Positions 6,255 through 13,732 are shown, counted from the stretch's first letter. The stretch: DNA of 14,538 bases from an archaeon (GCA_021798095.1 JAJZYL010000015.1:1-14538), one strand, 5' to 3'. Made by a program: numbers and translations. The notes: generated by a model not told the origin, from the letters alone.

Positions 6255-6602
6255 ATGGAAGGTTATAAATGCGCCAAGTGCGGTCGCGTGTATAGTATTA
6301 AAAGGGCTGTCTGCCCTGAATGCACATCCAGAGAGTTTATAACAGTTGACATGGGGGAAGAATGTGTCCTCCTAACCTATACAGAACTCTGGGTCACTCC
6401 TACTGGAGTAAGCGAAAAACCGCTAAGATTGGGTATAGTCGAATTTCCAAACGGGGGAAGAGCGTTTGGGCAGATAATTACGGAATCCCCAACCATAGGC
6501 ATTAAGCTCAAGCCCGTATGGAAACAACTGAAAGAGGAGGATGGGAAAGCTCTGTGGGGATTCGCATTTCAAGATGAGAGGAAAGGATTAAAATCAATCT
6601 GA
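6255..6602 (+). CDS. DUF35 zinc-ribbon/OB-fold protein, thiolase partner
   Basis: A 115-residue protein of the DUF35 (ChsH2/acyl-CoA-binding OB-fold) family. The N-terminal rubredoxin-like zinc ribbon has C6-x2-C9 and C20-x2-C23 (C-A-K-C-G and C-P-E-C). The OB domain follows, with the family pattern L-L-T-Y-T-E-L-W-V, then L-R-L-G-I-V-E-F and G-R-A-F-G-Q-I. In characterised systems DUF35 proteins sit between thiolase and HMG-CoA synthase, or beside an Ltp2-type aldolase, and form a shared CoA-binding platform. The gene starts two bases after the thiolase-like stop and is the last in its operon; 173 bases of non-coding sequence separate it from the convergent nitrilase gene. Confidence 0.85.
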   Translation: MEGYKCAKCGRVYSIKRAVCPECTSREFITVDMGEECVLLTYTELWVTPTGVSEKPLRLGIVEFPNGGRAFGQIITESPTIGIKLKPVWKQLKEEDGKALWGFAFQDERKGLKSI

Positions 6603-6775
6603 CGGTTTATTTCTGATGAACAGGTAAGGTATAGCCACTAGTATAACATAAATGGTCCACAATTTTCAAATCTGTTTTTCTAATAAAGGATGGTCAAATA
6701 AGTTTTCTATAGTAATACAACCTGTAGTTCTTTGCTTTATATTTCGATGGCAGCATAAAAGCACATAACCTTTGA

Positions 6776-7579
6776 TCAGTGATATGCTTCTTCCACCCTG
6801 CTATTCAAGGAAGGTATTTTTGACCTGACCCTTAGGATCATTGACAGATTTATGGGCGCCATCACCACGCCTTCTTCATCGCCCGAACTGGCCAAGGGAT
6901 TTCCCCATGGATCTATTATTGATGTAGCACCAAAATATGAGCCAGTTTTATCCTTCCCGACCCTGTTGACCGCAAGTACATAGACCTGGTTTTCAATAGC
7001 CCTTGCCTTTATCAACGTCATCCAATGGTCGATGCGCGGGTGTGGCCATTCGGACGGAATCACTAGAAGCTCAGCCCCCTCAAGCGTTAGCCTGCGGGCC
7101 AGCTCGGGAAAGCGCAGGTCATAACATATCATCAGGCCTATTTTACCGCATTTTGTGTGAAAAATAGGAGAAGGGTTTTTGCCTCCTTTAAAATGGACGT
7201 TTTCACCCATCAATGGAAAAAGGTGTACTTTGCTGTATTTGCCTAACACCCTACCAGAATCATCTATGAAAAGAGATGTATTATAGATGCCGTCACTACG
7301 CCTTTCCGCGATGCTTCCGGCCACCAGACACATTTTTAGCTCCTTTGCTTTATCACAAAGTATTTGGATTTCTGTGTTTGGTATCGGCTTTACGTGCGCT
7401 CTTATAAAGTCATAATCAAAACCTGTAATCATAAGTTCCGGTAAAGAGGCTAATTTTGCCCCCCTATCAGCCGCTCGTTCCAGAAGTTCGACGGCCCTTT
7501 GAATATTTCTTCTAGGTTCCCCAAGAATTATATTCATCTGGACTCCGGCGATAAGAAATTCATCCAATTTCAGTTTCAT
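6776..7579 (-). CDS. Nitrilase-superfamily carbon-nitrogen hydrolase (omega-amidase-like)
   Basis: A 267-residue soluble amidase with the complete Glu-Lys-Cys triad: E48 in S-L-P-E-L, K117 in K-Y-S-K-V-H-L-F, and C152 in I-C-Y-D-L-R-F-P-E. The Y-D-L-R-F-P-E wording after the cysteine and the downstream A-R-A-I-E-N-Q-V-Y-V-L-A-V-N-R block are typical of the Nit1/Nit2 (omega-amidase-like) branch, which hydrolyses small dicarboxylic amides such as alpha-ketoglutaramate or deaminated metabolites. Family length is normal (~260-280 aa). The substrate cannot be read from the sequence. It is a lone gene, convergent with the thiolase-like operon and divergent from htpX. A TATA-like CTTATACC at 7617-7624 on its strand would give a leader of about 15 bases. 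Confidence 0.87.
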   Translation of the reverse strand: MKLKLDEFLIAGVQMNIILGEPRRNIQRAVELLERAADRGAKLASLPELMITGFDYDFIRAHVKPIPNTEIQILCDKAKELKMCLVAGSIAERRSDGIYNTSLFIDDSGRVLGKYSKVHLFPLMGENVHFKGGKNPSPIFHTKCGKIGLMICYDLRFPELARRLTLEGAELLVIPSEWPHPRIDHWMTLIKARAIENQVYVLAVNRVGKDKTGSYFGATSIIDPWGNPLASSGDEEGVVMAPINLSMILRVRSKIPSLNSRVEEAYH

Positions 7580-7660
7580 GGAATCTTGCCTGCAAGTTTA
7601 TGCATGGCCACAATAAGGTATAAGGTTTTCCTGTGGTAATTAAACCCTTTTACCAAGAAA

Positions 7661-7670
7661 CTTTTAAATA
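7661..7670 (+). promoter_or_regulatory. TATA box for htpX
   Basis: CTTTTAAATA, preceded by the purine-rich AAGAAA that could serve as the BRE element, centred 27 bases before the ATG at 7693. Leaderless arrangement. Confidence 0.65.
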
Positions 7671-7692
7671 GAGCACATCCAGAGGCCGAATT

Positions 7693-8649
7693 ATGAACTT
7701 CTCCATGGTAAAATTTAGGCTAAGCATGCTGATAAGTCTAGCTCTAATAATAGGGGCCACTACTCTGATACTTCTTATAGTATTGACGCTAATGGGTGTT
7801 GAAAGCATACTGCTGTTAGGTTTGCTGGTTGTTGGTATAAACGTGCTGGAATGGCTCTTTGCGCCTAAACTGATCGATAGAATGTACAAGACCAGAGAAC
7901 TGGGGCCCGGAGATCCCGTGGAGATCAAGGAGATTGTGGCGAAAATAGCTTCAAAGGCCAACATAAGCCAACCGAAGCTAGTAATTGCAGAGACCGATTT
8001 ACCAAATGCTTTCGCATATGGAAGCCCGTTGACTGGTAATAAGGTCGCGGTTACGAAAGGCTTGATATCAATACTGAATTATGATGAAATCGAGGCCGTA
8101 CTAGGCCACGAACTTGGGCATCTAAAACATCGTGACGTACAGATGATGATGATAGTTTCCATGCTTCCTGCAGTGCTTTATTTTATCTCCTTTTCGTTAT
8201 TCTTTAGCTCGATGTCCAGTTCAAGGCAGAATAATGGACTTATAGCACTGATAGGCATCCTCTCTTTCATTGGGTACATCATCATAAACCTCCTTGTGCT
8301 AGGATATAACAGGATGAGAGAGAGTTATGCTGATAGACATAGCGTAAGTGTAGTTGATAACGGAGCACGGAAGCTAAGCTCAGCCTTGGCTAAGATCTAT
8401 ACATATTCCGCCAGAATGGGAAACCGTAATCGAGCTAAAAAGGGGCCAAACGTCAACAGTTCGTTCAGGGGGCTATTCATAATCGATCCATCTTCTGTCA
8501 ATGTAGAGGACCTTAAAGCCCTAAATGGCGAGGAGCTCATCCAGTCCATCGTAAACAGAAAATTGAGCTTAACCGATAGGTTGATGGAGATAATGTCTAC
8601 ACACCCAAATATAATAAAGAGAATCAGGACCTTAGAGCGTTACAAATAG
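7693..8649 (+). CDS. htpX: HtpX-family M48 membrane zinc metalloprotease
   Basis: A 318-residue membrane protease of the M48B family that degrades damaged or misfolded membrane proteins. Two N-terminal transmembrane helices (about residues 9-32 and 35-57) precede the catalytic domain. The zinc site is H139-E140-L-G-H143 on one helix plus E210 in R-M-R-E210-S-Y-A-D, all present. Two more hydrophobic segments lie between them (about 152-173 and 183-206). The F-A-Y-G block (107-110) and the A-V-T-K-G-L strand before the HELGH helix are typical of the family. Length is normal. It stands alone with its own TATA box and is convergent with the nfn genes. Confidence 0.93.
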   Translation: MNFSMVKFRLSMLISLALIIGATTLILLIVLTLMGVESILLLGLLVVGINVLEWLFAPKLIDRMYKTRELGPGDPVEIKEIVAKIASKANISQPKLVIAETDLPNAFAYGSPLTGNKVAVTKGLISILNYDEIEAVLGHELGHLKHRDVQMMMIVSMLPAVLYFISFSLFFSSMSSSRQNNGLIALIGILSFIGYIIINLLVLGYNRMRESYADRHSVSVVDNGARKLSSALAKIYTYSARMGNRNRAKKGPNVNSSFRGLFIIDPSSVNVEDLKALNGEELIQSIVNRKLSLTDRLMEIMSTHPNIIKRIRTLERYK

Positions 8650-8687
8650 AATTTGTAATCGCTACTTTCCAAATTTCTTATTGACCA

Positions 8688-10067
8688 TCATCTAACTGAA
8701 AGGTCTTCGTTTATAGCGGTTGATGCCCTTCTCCCCCAACCCATAGCTTCAATTACAGTACCCTCGCCTGTAACTATGTCGCCTCCCGCGTAGACGCCTT
8801 TAAGACTGGTCCTGCCCTGCCCATCCACTTTGATCCTACCCATATCATCAGTATCAAGGCCATTGGTTCCTATTTTCAAGGATGGGTTTGGATTGAATCC
8901 TACAGCTGTGATCACAGTATCGACATCGAGCTGGGTCGTATCACCAGTTGGAACCACCGCCCTACGCTCACCGTTACTGGATTCGATGATTTTCATTTTC
9001 ATAAGCTTGATCCCACTTACCATCCTTTTATCATTTGAAAGCAGCTCTATCGGCTCTAATAGGAACTCAAATTTAATCCCCTCCTCTTCTGCATTTAACA
9101 CTTCTTCAGCCCTGGCTGGCATTTCTTCCCTGCTGCGCCTGTACACCACGATAGCTTCTTCTGCACCTAACCTTTTGGCTGTCCTCACGGAATCCATTGC
9201 CGTGTTGCCTGCACCAATGACTGCAACCCTCTTCCCCACATGTAAAGGCGTATCATACTCAGGAAACTTATACCCTTTCATTAGATTTGCTCTGGTCAAG
9301 AATTCGTTTGCGGTGTACACGTTAAGGAGGTTCTCACCAGGCACATTAAGAAATTTCGGATGGCCGGCCCCTACTCCTAGGAAGACGGCGTCATACTCCA
9401 TTGCAAGTTCGCCTACGGTAATGGCCGTACCAACTGGCACACCTAGCCTGATGTTTACCCCCAGGTCTTTTAAGCGCTGAACCTCCTTCCGCACTATTTC
9501 CTTTGGCAACCTAAATTCTGGTATTCCATATACGAGCACGCCACCGGCCATGTGAGACTCCTCAAACATATCGATCGAATAACCCAATCTAGCTAAATCT
9601 GATGCTACTACTATGCTCGCAGGGCCTGAGCCTACAACGGCCACCTTCAAACCGTTTGGTTTTATGGTGGCTTCCTCCTTTACATTGTTAGCTAGGGCCC
9701 AATCGCCGACGAACCTCTCGATCGCCCCTATTGATATAGGCTTACCAGCTTTTGCGAGTACACAAAACATCTCGCACTGCCTTTCTTGAGGGCAAACCCT
9801 TCCCGTTATAGCTGGGAAAGGGGATTTTTTTATTAACTGGCGGTAGGCCTCCTCATACTTGCCTTCGGCTACCAATCGAAGCATTCCTGGTATGTTTACC
9901 CCAACCGGGCACCCCAACATGCACGAAGCCTTGCAGAACCTTATGTCACGACTAGCCTCTCGAATAGCCTGATCCTCCGTGAACCCCAGTTCCACTTCAT
10001 CAAAATCTCTTATCCTGTAGGTCGGAAGACGCTTTGCCATCCTCTCCCTTTCCGTCAATTGTTTCAT
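8688..10067 (-). CDS. nfnB: Nfn/Sud-type large flavoprotein subunit (GltD-like)
   Basis: A 459-residue FAD/NAD(P)-dependent oxidoreductase of the GltD/NfnB/SudA family. The N-terminal Fe-S domain has C45-x3-C49-x3-C53-P and C92-P-Q-E-x2-C98-E-x2-C102. Relatives usually have four cysteines in the first motif (C-x2-C-x4-C-x3-C-P); here there are three. E117 in I-G-A-I-E-R-F is the likely non-Cys ligand of the proximal cluster. A first dinucleotide fold G-S-G-P-A-S (FAD) begins near residue 146, and a second G-A-G-N-T-A (NADPH) near residue 288. The C-terminal G-G-D-I-V-T-G closes the FAD site. It pairs with the upstream NfnA-like gene, 15 bases away, with GAGGTGA overlapping that gene's stop. 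Expected role: flavin-based NADH/ferredoxin/NADPH electron transfer, or sulfide/polysulfide reduction. With no GltB-type glutamate synthase large-subunit gene beside it, glutamate synthase is less likely. Confidence 0.85.
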   Translation of the reverse strand: MKQLTERERMAKRLPTYRIRDFDEVELGFTEDQAIREASRDIRFCKASCMLGCPVGVNIPGMLRLVAEGKYEEAYRQLIKKSPFPAITGRVCPQERQCEMFCVLAKAGKPISIGAIERFVGDWALANNVKEEATIKPNGLKVAVVGSGPASIVVASDLARLGYSIDMFEESHMAGGVLVYGIPEFRLPKEIVRKEVQRLKDLGVNIRLGVPVGTAITVGELAMEYDAVFLGVGAGHPKFLNVPGENLLNVYTANEFLTRANLMKGYKFPEYDTPLHVGKRVAVIGAGNTAMDSVRTAKRLGAEEAIVVYRRSREEMPARAEEVLNAEEEGIKFEFLLEPIELLSNDKRMVSGIKLMKMKIIESSNGERRAVVPTGDTTQLDVDTVITAVGFNPNPSLKIGTNGLDTDDMGRIKVDGQGRTSLKGVYAGGDIVTGEGTVIEAMGWGRRASTAINEDLSVR

Positions 10068-10077
10068 TGTATTTCTT

Positions 10078-10084
10078 TCACCTC
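10078..10084 (-). promoter_or_regulatory. Ribosome binding site for nfnB
   Basis: On the minus strand GAGGTGA lies 10 bases before the ATG at 10067 and overlaps the TGA stop of nfnA, indicating translational coupling of the two subunits. Confidence 0.55.
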
Positions 10085-10922
10085 AATTGGCGGACCTTAG
10101 TATATATCTTCCAAGAGCCCTCTTTTCCTCCTCCTTGTAGGCTCCCAATCTGAGGATCAATTCATCCCAGTTTACCTCGTGTGCATCAAACTCGGGCCCA
10201 TCCATACATGTGTACTTCGTTTTTCCACCAACCGACACCCTGCACGCACCACACATACCGCTTCCACACACCGTTATGGAATTCAGACTAGCGAAGGTCT
10301 TGATCGCATAAGGCTTGGTGACTTCGCTGCAGGCCTTCATCATCATGGCCGGTCCGATTGCCCAGACGGCATCCACATTTCGTCCAGAATCAAGAAGCCC
10401 GCGTAACGCGTCCGAAGTGAACCCTTTCTGCCCCTTCGATCCATCGTCGGTGGCGATAATCACTTCGTCGCTGACCTCCCCGATTTCCCTTTCGTATAAA
10501 ATTGAGTTCGCGTTCTTGTACCCTATGATCGATATTACCCTGTTATTGCGTGAGAGAGAGCGTGCTATTGGATAAATTGCTGGTACGCCTACTCCGCCTC
10601 CCACCAATACTATTGTGCTAGAATTGAGTTCGCTGACTGGGTTGCCAAATGGCCCTGCCAGATAATAAAGAGTTTCACCGACCTCCTTGGACCCCAGCTT
10701 TAATGTGGTTAGTCCTACCTCCGAGATTACGATCTTTATCCAGCCCTCAGTTGCACTCCAGTCCACCAATGTCATCGGCACCCTCTCCCCTTTTTCGTCG
10801 GTCATGATGGTTACGAATTGGCCTGCCTTAGCCGCCCTTGACACCATGGGTGCAAATATTATGATCTCCTTTACACCGCTAACTAGCTGTCGTTTCATAA
10901 GTATTTCATTAATTTTAAACAA
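10083..10922 (-). CDS. nfnA: Nfn/Sud-type small subunit, ferredoxin-NADP reductase-like
   Basis: A 279-residue FAD and [2Fe-2S] protein of the NfnA/SudB/PyrK-like ferredoxin reductase group. It has an N-terminal FAD-binding barrel (A-G-Q-F-V near residue 36), an NAD-binding fold starting with V-L-V-G-G-G-V-G-V-P (~104-113), and a C-terminal [2Fe-2S] domain with C-G-S-G-M-C-G-A-C-R-V, then a fourth Cys in Y-T-C-M-D-G-P-E-F. In characterised Nfn/Sud proteins the first of these ligands is an aspartate (D-G-T-G-M-C-G); here it is cysteine, giving an all-Cys C-x4-C-x2-C-x11-C set. It starts at a TTG giving M-F-K-I, the usual family N-terminus; GAGGG lies just upstream. First gene of the two-gene operon with nfnB. 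Confidence 0.85.
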   Translation of the reverse strand: MFKINEILMKRQLVSGVKEIIIFAPMVSRAAKAGQFVTIMTDEKGERVPMTLVDWSATEGWIKIVISEVGLTTLKLGSKEVGETLYYLAGPFGNPVSELNSSTIVLVGGGVGVPAIYPIARSLSRNNRVISIIGYKNANSILYEREIGEVSDEVIIATDDGSKGQKGFTSDALRGLLDSGRNVDAVWAIGPAMMMKACSEVTKPYAIKTFASLNSITVCGSGMCGACRVSVGGKTKYTCMDGPEFDAHEVNWDELILRLGAYKEEEKRALGRYILRSAN

Positions 10923-10940
10923 ATTGCCCTCTACTCCCGA

Positions 10941-10956
10941 TGGAGACTAGGCTCCA
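10941..10956. repeat. Short palindrome upstream of nfnA
   Basis: TGGAGACTAGGCTCCA is a 16-base inverted repeat with one A/G mismatch per half, 19 bases before the nfnA start. If transcription begins at the TATA-like element near 10993-11001 (minus strand GTTATAATG), it would form a small hairpin in the leader; otherwise it may be a regulator site. No regulator can be named. Confidence 0.35.
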
Positions 10957-11057
10957 CGCATCAAAACCCACCACATCTCCTTCTTAATTGCGCATTATAA
11001 CGTTATCTCCAGTGAGCTGAATTTATCTATATTGATAGCTATTCTGATATGAAGAAC

Positions 11058-11807
11058 TTACTGTTTGATTTCCTCTCCTGAGGTAAATTGATCAGCTATT
11101 AGAGTGGTTACCGAGTTCAAACCCTCTCCAGTTAGGGCCGATACAGGCAACAAATCCTTCATAAGGCCGTTTTTCCTGAGTTCCCTATAGAGCTTCATAT
11201 AGGAGATAGCATGTTCCTGGTCGCCTAATTCAGATTCAATTGACGTGATGGATTTATCCCATTCAATGACGCGAACAGCCCTCTCCGGATCCATATCCAC
11301 TTTATTCAGGATGTGTATGGAATATGTGCCTAGCCTTAACATCACTGAAAGGGCCAATACCTTAATGCTCAAGAAGTTCAGTGATGTAGACATCATGAAG
11401 GAGTCAGATATAAAGATGGACATCTTCCCATCCCCCTGTAGGTTATCGATTAGGTACTTGCCACTTTCTCTGTAAGCAAATAGCTCCATCTGCCCGGGTG
11501 TGTCGACTATCAGATAATCAAGCTGTAATACGTCTAACTCTTCCTGAATTTTTGGGAGAAATGATGCAAGGAGATCAGCTGCAAATATCATGGTCCCGTT
11601 TGATCCCAATCCATACTGCTCACCGATAGCATGGATGTCTATAAAATTTCTCACATCGGACACTGGTTCATACGGTAAATTAATAGTGGCTGCATCAGTA
11701 TTCAAAATTCCAGTGGTCCATCCATTTTTATCGAGAGACTCCGAAAGGGTTTTTGAGAATAGGCTTTTGCCTGATCCGGCCATTCCCGTAACAAATATAA
11801 TGTACAT
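11058..11807 (-). CDS. GPN-loop GTPase with GSN in place of GPN
   Basis: A 249-residue SIMIBI-class GTPase of the GPN/XAB1 family (archaeal type as in Pyrococcus PAB0955; eukaryotic relatives act in RNA polymerase II assembly). Motifs in order: P-loop G8-M-A-G-S-G-K-S; Q-Y-G-L-G68-S69-N70-G, where the family signature is Gly-Pro-Asn; G3 V-D-T-P-G-Q-M-E-L-F (101-110); G4 N-K-V-D near residue 168; and G5-like S-A-L-T-G near the C-terminus. Length is normal for archaeal members (~250 aa). The Pro to Ser change in the loop that reaches across the homodimer is the only clear oddity. The TATA box at 11831-11838 places it in its own leaderless transcript, although it lies just downstream of the ROK kinase on the same strand. 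Confidence 0.88.
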   Translation of the reverse strand: MYIIFVTGMAGSGKSLFSKTLSESLDKNGWTTGILNTDAATINLPYEPVSDVRNFIDIHAIGEQYGLGSNGTMIFAADLLASFLPKIQEELDVLQLDYLIVDTPGQMELFAYRESGKYLIDNLQGDGKMSIFISDSFMMSTSLNFLSIKVLALSVMLRLGTYSIHILNKVDMDPERAVRVIEWDKSITSIESELGDQEHAISYMKLYRELRKNGLMKDLLPVSALTGEGLNSVTTLIADQFTSGEEIKQ

Positions 11808-11830
11808 GTCATTGATTCAGAATGCGGTGT

Positions 11831-11838
11831 ATTTTAAG
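11831..11838 (-). promoter_or_regulatory. TATA box for the GPN-loop GTPase gene
   Basis: The minus strand reads CTTAAAAT, centred about 27 bases before the ATG at 11807. It lies in the 33-base gap after the ROK kinase gene, giving the GTPase a promoter of its own. Confidence 0.55.
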
Positions 11839-11840
11839 CA

Positions 11841-12791
11841 TTAGTTAAAGCCCCTCTGTATTATTCCAGGGTCCTTCGCGATCTCAAGAGCCCCTTTAAG
11901 CACTATATCCTCCCCCAGATGTGTCAGATAAGCCTTTGGCATCCTGTTGGTTAAAAACTGCTGCAAATTACCCAACATTGGTTCATAAAAATCGGGGTTC
12001 AATAGAGCTAACGACCCGCCTATAGTTACCAAGGATGGATCATAGGCATTTATTACGGAAGCTATGCCAGCGGCATTTATTAATGCGCAACGTTCGGTTA
12101 CGATTTGGGCGATCTGATTGCCTTCTCTAGCCAATTTGAAGAGGGCTTCGGGGGTTTTAGCGCCCAGCTCAGGGAGATGAAGTTTATCGCTCAAAAAACT
12201 GGCATAAGGAATAATGCTAGAACCAGAACAGAAGGCCTCCCAATGGGAGTACCCTCCGCATTTACAACGAACCCGATCGTCTACATCAAGCACCAAATGA
12301 CCGACCTCATGGGCGTTACCGTCCTTGCCACTGAGGATCTTTCCATCAACAATTACTCCGGCACCTATCCCTGTGCTGAAGGTGATATATACTAGGTTAT
12401 CATAGTTCTTCCCTTCTCCAAGGAGCTTTTCGGCTATCACCGCTGAAATGCAGTCATTCGTAAGGAAGACCGGTATGTCAAATATCCTTTCTAGTTCGGG
12501 CTTGATCTTAATAGGTCTATTTCCTAAATTCGGAGGGATTATTGAGCCATCGGAAACGCGGAGCGGGCCTATGCTGCCCACGCCTATCGCTCCAACCCCT
12601 TCTTCGCCGACTTCCCTTATAAGATCTGCTACCAGTAACGGAAGGATAGGGGGATTTTCAATGGCTTTATTCTTAACCTTAATCATCTTGAGCACTTTTC
12701 CGTGCATATCGCTGCGGGCAACTCTTATGTTGGTGGCTCCTATGTCAACGCCAATCACAAAAACATCGGCCATAATATTTCTGTTCGCCAT
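11841..12791 (-). CDS. ROK-family sugar kinase (glucokinase-like)
   Basis: A 316-residue ROK kinase, likely phosphorylating glucose or a related hexose with ATP. The N-terminal phosphate loop is G14-V-D-I-G-A-T-N-I-R. The catalytic Asp is D113 in L-T-N-D-C. The ATP-binding S-T-G-I-G-A-G-V block is at 139-146. The zinc site is formed by H165 in H-E-V-G-H plus C176-x-C178-G and H183, where bacterial members have a third Cys; H-W-E-A-F-C-S-G follows. No helix-turn-helix is present, so it is an enzyme and not a ROK repressor. The start at 12791 has no clear ribosome site; an ATG six codons later is possible. It lies 6 bases after the tyrA-like gene and is probably co-transcribed with it. Exact sugar specificity cannot be read; N-acylhexosamine kinases share these motifs. 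Confidence 0.85.
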   Translation of the reverse strand: MANRNIMADVFVIGVDIGATNIRVARSDMHGKVLKMIKVKNKAIENPPILPLLVADLIREVGEEGVGAIGVGSIGPLRVSDGSIIPPNLGNRPIKIKPELERIFDIPVFLTNDCISAVIAEKLLGEGKNYDNLVYITFSTGIGAGVIVDGKILSGKDGNAHEVGHLVLDVDDRVRCKCGGYSHWEAFCSGSSIIPYASFLSDKLHLPELGAKTPEALFKLAREGNQIAQIVTERCALINAAGIASVINAYDPSLVTIGGSLALLNPDFYEPMLGNLQQFLTNRMPKAYLTHLGEDIVLKGALEIAKDPGIIQRGFN

Positions 12792-12797
12792 CCATAT

Positions 12798-13703
12798 TTA
12801 ACGTTTGTTTTTATGAGTGTCATCAGTATAGCCTTCTCGATGTCTTTTTAAATCGGTTTTGAGCTGCCCTTCCTCCAGCAAGGAATAAAATTCCCCATAG
12901 TTCTGTCTGAAAGAGGCCGTTTTCTCCAGTACTTCTCTTATGGATACAACCTTAACTTTGGCTAGAGCCCTTGCCAGCTTGGCCAATAGTTGATCGGTAT
13001 AAACATTCGATATAATTATATCTCTTGCAAGCCCTTCTGATCCGTACAGGGAAGTCGCAATGAGCATTTTCAATGCTTTATAGCTCGTCCCTTCTATGTT
13101 AGCTAGATCCACCATCTCCTCAGAAAGAACATCGATCGCAATCAATGATAGAAGTTGAGGTAGTTCTATTGAATAGCAGACCAGACGGTCATGAACTTTT
13201 TCATTCATTGGGACGATCTTCGCCTCTGGAAAAAGCTTCCTAACGGTTTTTAGTTCTTTATCCTTGTCGACAAGAGGTGTAAGAGCGATTGTCTTACCGT
13301 TGATCGAGTTAGCCCCTGGCCCAAAGAATGGATGTATGGAAACTGCCCCTTCCATTGACCTTAAGATGTCGTTTACTGAGGTTTTCAAGGTTGAAATATC
13401 AATAACTGTTCCTGCAAAACCGTTTTCCTTTATCCCTCTAAGCACTCGTTTGGCCGAACTGAGGCTGACGGCGTTAATCACCATTTCAAATTGCGTTATG
13501 TTTTTTTCATAACTCTTTACAGGTTGGACCCCCATCATCCCATTTAAAGATGATAACTTCTTTTGATCTATATCGTTAATGTAAACATCATATTTATCCT
13601 TAAAATAGTTGGCGAACCACCTCCCCATATTACCAGCGCCAATTATAAGCAACGTCTTTCCTTTACCTGTTCTAAGCTTGCTAATTTCACCCATTGTTAC
13701 CAT
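12798..13703 (-). CDS. tyrA: Prephenate dehydrogenase-like protein
   Basis: A 301-residue NAD(P)-dependent enzyme of the TyrA family, which converts prephenate to 4-hydroxyphenylpyruvate for tyrosine synthesis. The N-terminal Rossmann fold has G22-A-G-N-M-G27 with D44/D46 at the end of the second strand, the position that contacts the cofactor ribose. The D102-I-S-T-L-K segment matches the family D-V-x-S-V-K motif, and S-I-H124-P-F-F-G-P holds the catalytic His. H171-D-R begins the dimerising helical domain, as in other TyrA proteins. There is no fused chorismate mutase or ACT domain. Start choice: ATG at 13703, with another ATG three codons on. First gene of a probable two-gene transcript with the ROK kinase; the two share no obvious pathway. 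Confidence 0.82.
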   Translation of the reverse strand: MVTMGEISKLRTGKGKTLLIIGAGNMGRWFANYFKDKYDVYINDIDQKKLSSLNGMMGVQPVKSYEKNITQFEMVINAVSLSSAKRVLRGIKENGFAGTVIDISTLKTSVNDILRSMEGAVSIHPFFGPGANSINGKTIALTPLVDKDKELKTVRKLFPEAKIVPMNEKVHDRLVCYSIELPQLLSLIAIDVLSEEMVDLANIEGTSYKALKMLIATSLYGSEGLARDIIISNVYTDQLLAKLARALAKVKVVSIREVLEKTASFRQNYGEFYSLLEEGQLKTDLKRHREGYTDDTHKNKR

Positions 13704-13732
13704 CAGGCTCGCCTTTAATGAAGTGCGTCATA

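Noticed and set aside
6671..6680. T-run downstream of the DUF35 gene as a terminator
   Set aside because: Only five consecutive T residues about 70 bases after the stop; too weak to call.
8830..9480. 216-aa open frame on the plus strand
   Set aside because: It is antisense to nfnB; the composition (Ser/Pro/Thr-rich without motifs) is typical of a shadow of a conserved gene.
8688..10067. Assignment as glutamate synthase small chain
   Set aside because: The gene is coupled to an NfnA/SudB-like subunit and no GltB-like gene is adjacent, so an Nfn/Sud-type complex is the better reading.
12217..12267. ROK zinc motif with His in place of the third Cys (C-x-C-G...H-W-E)
   Set aside because: As far as I recall the H-W-E-A form is common in archaeal ROK kinases, and His can bind zinc, so it is not treated as unusual.
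12105..12395. 96-aa open frame on the plus strand inside the ROK kinase region
   Set aside because: Antisense to conserved ROK motifs, with no family match.
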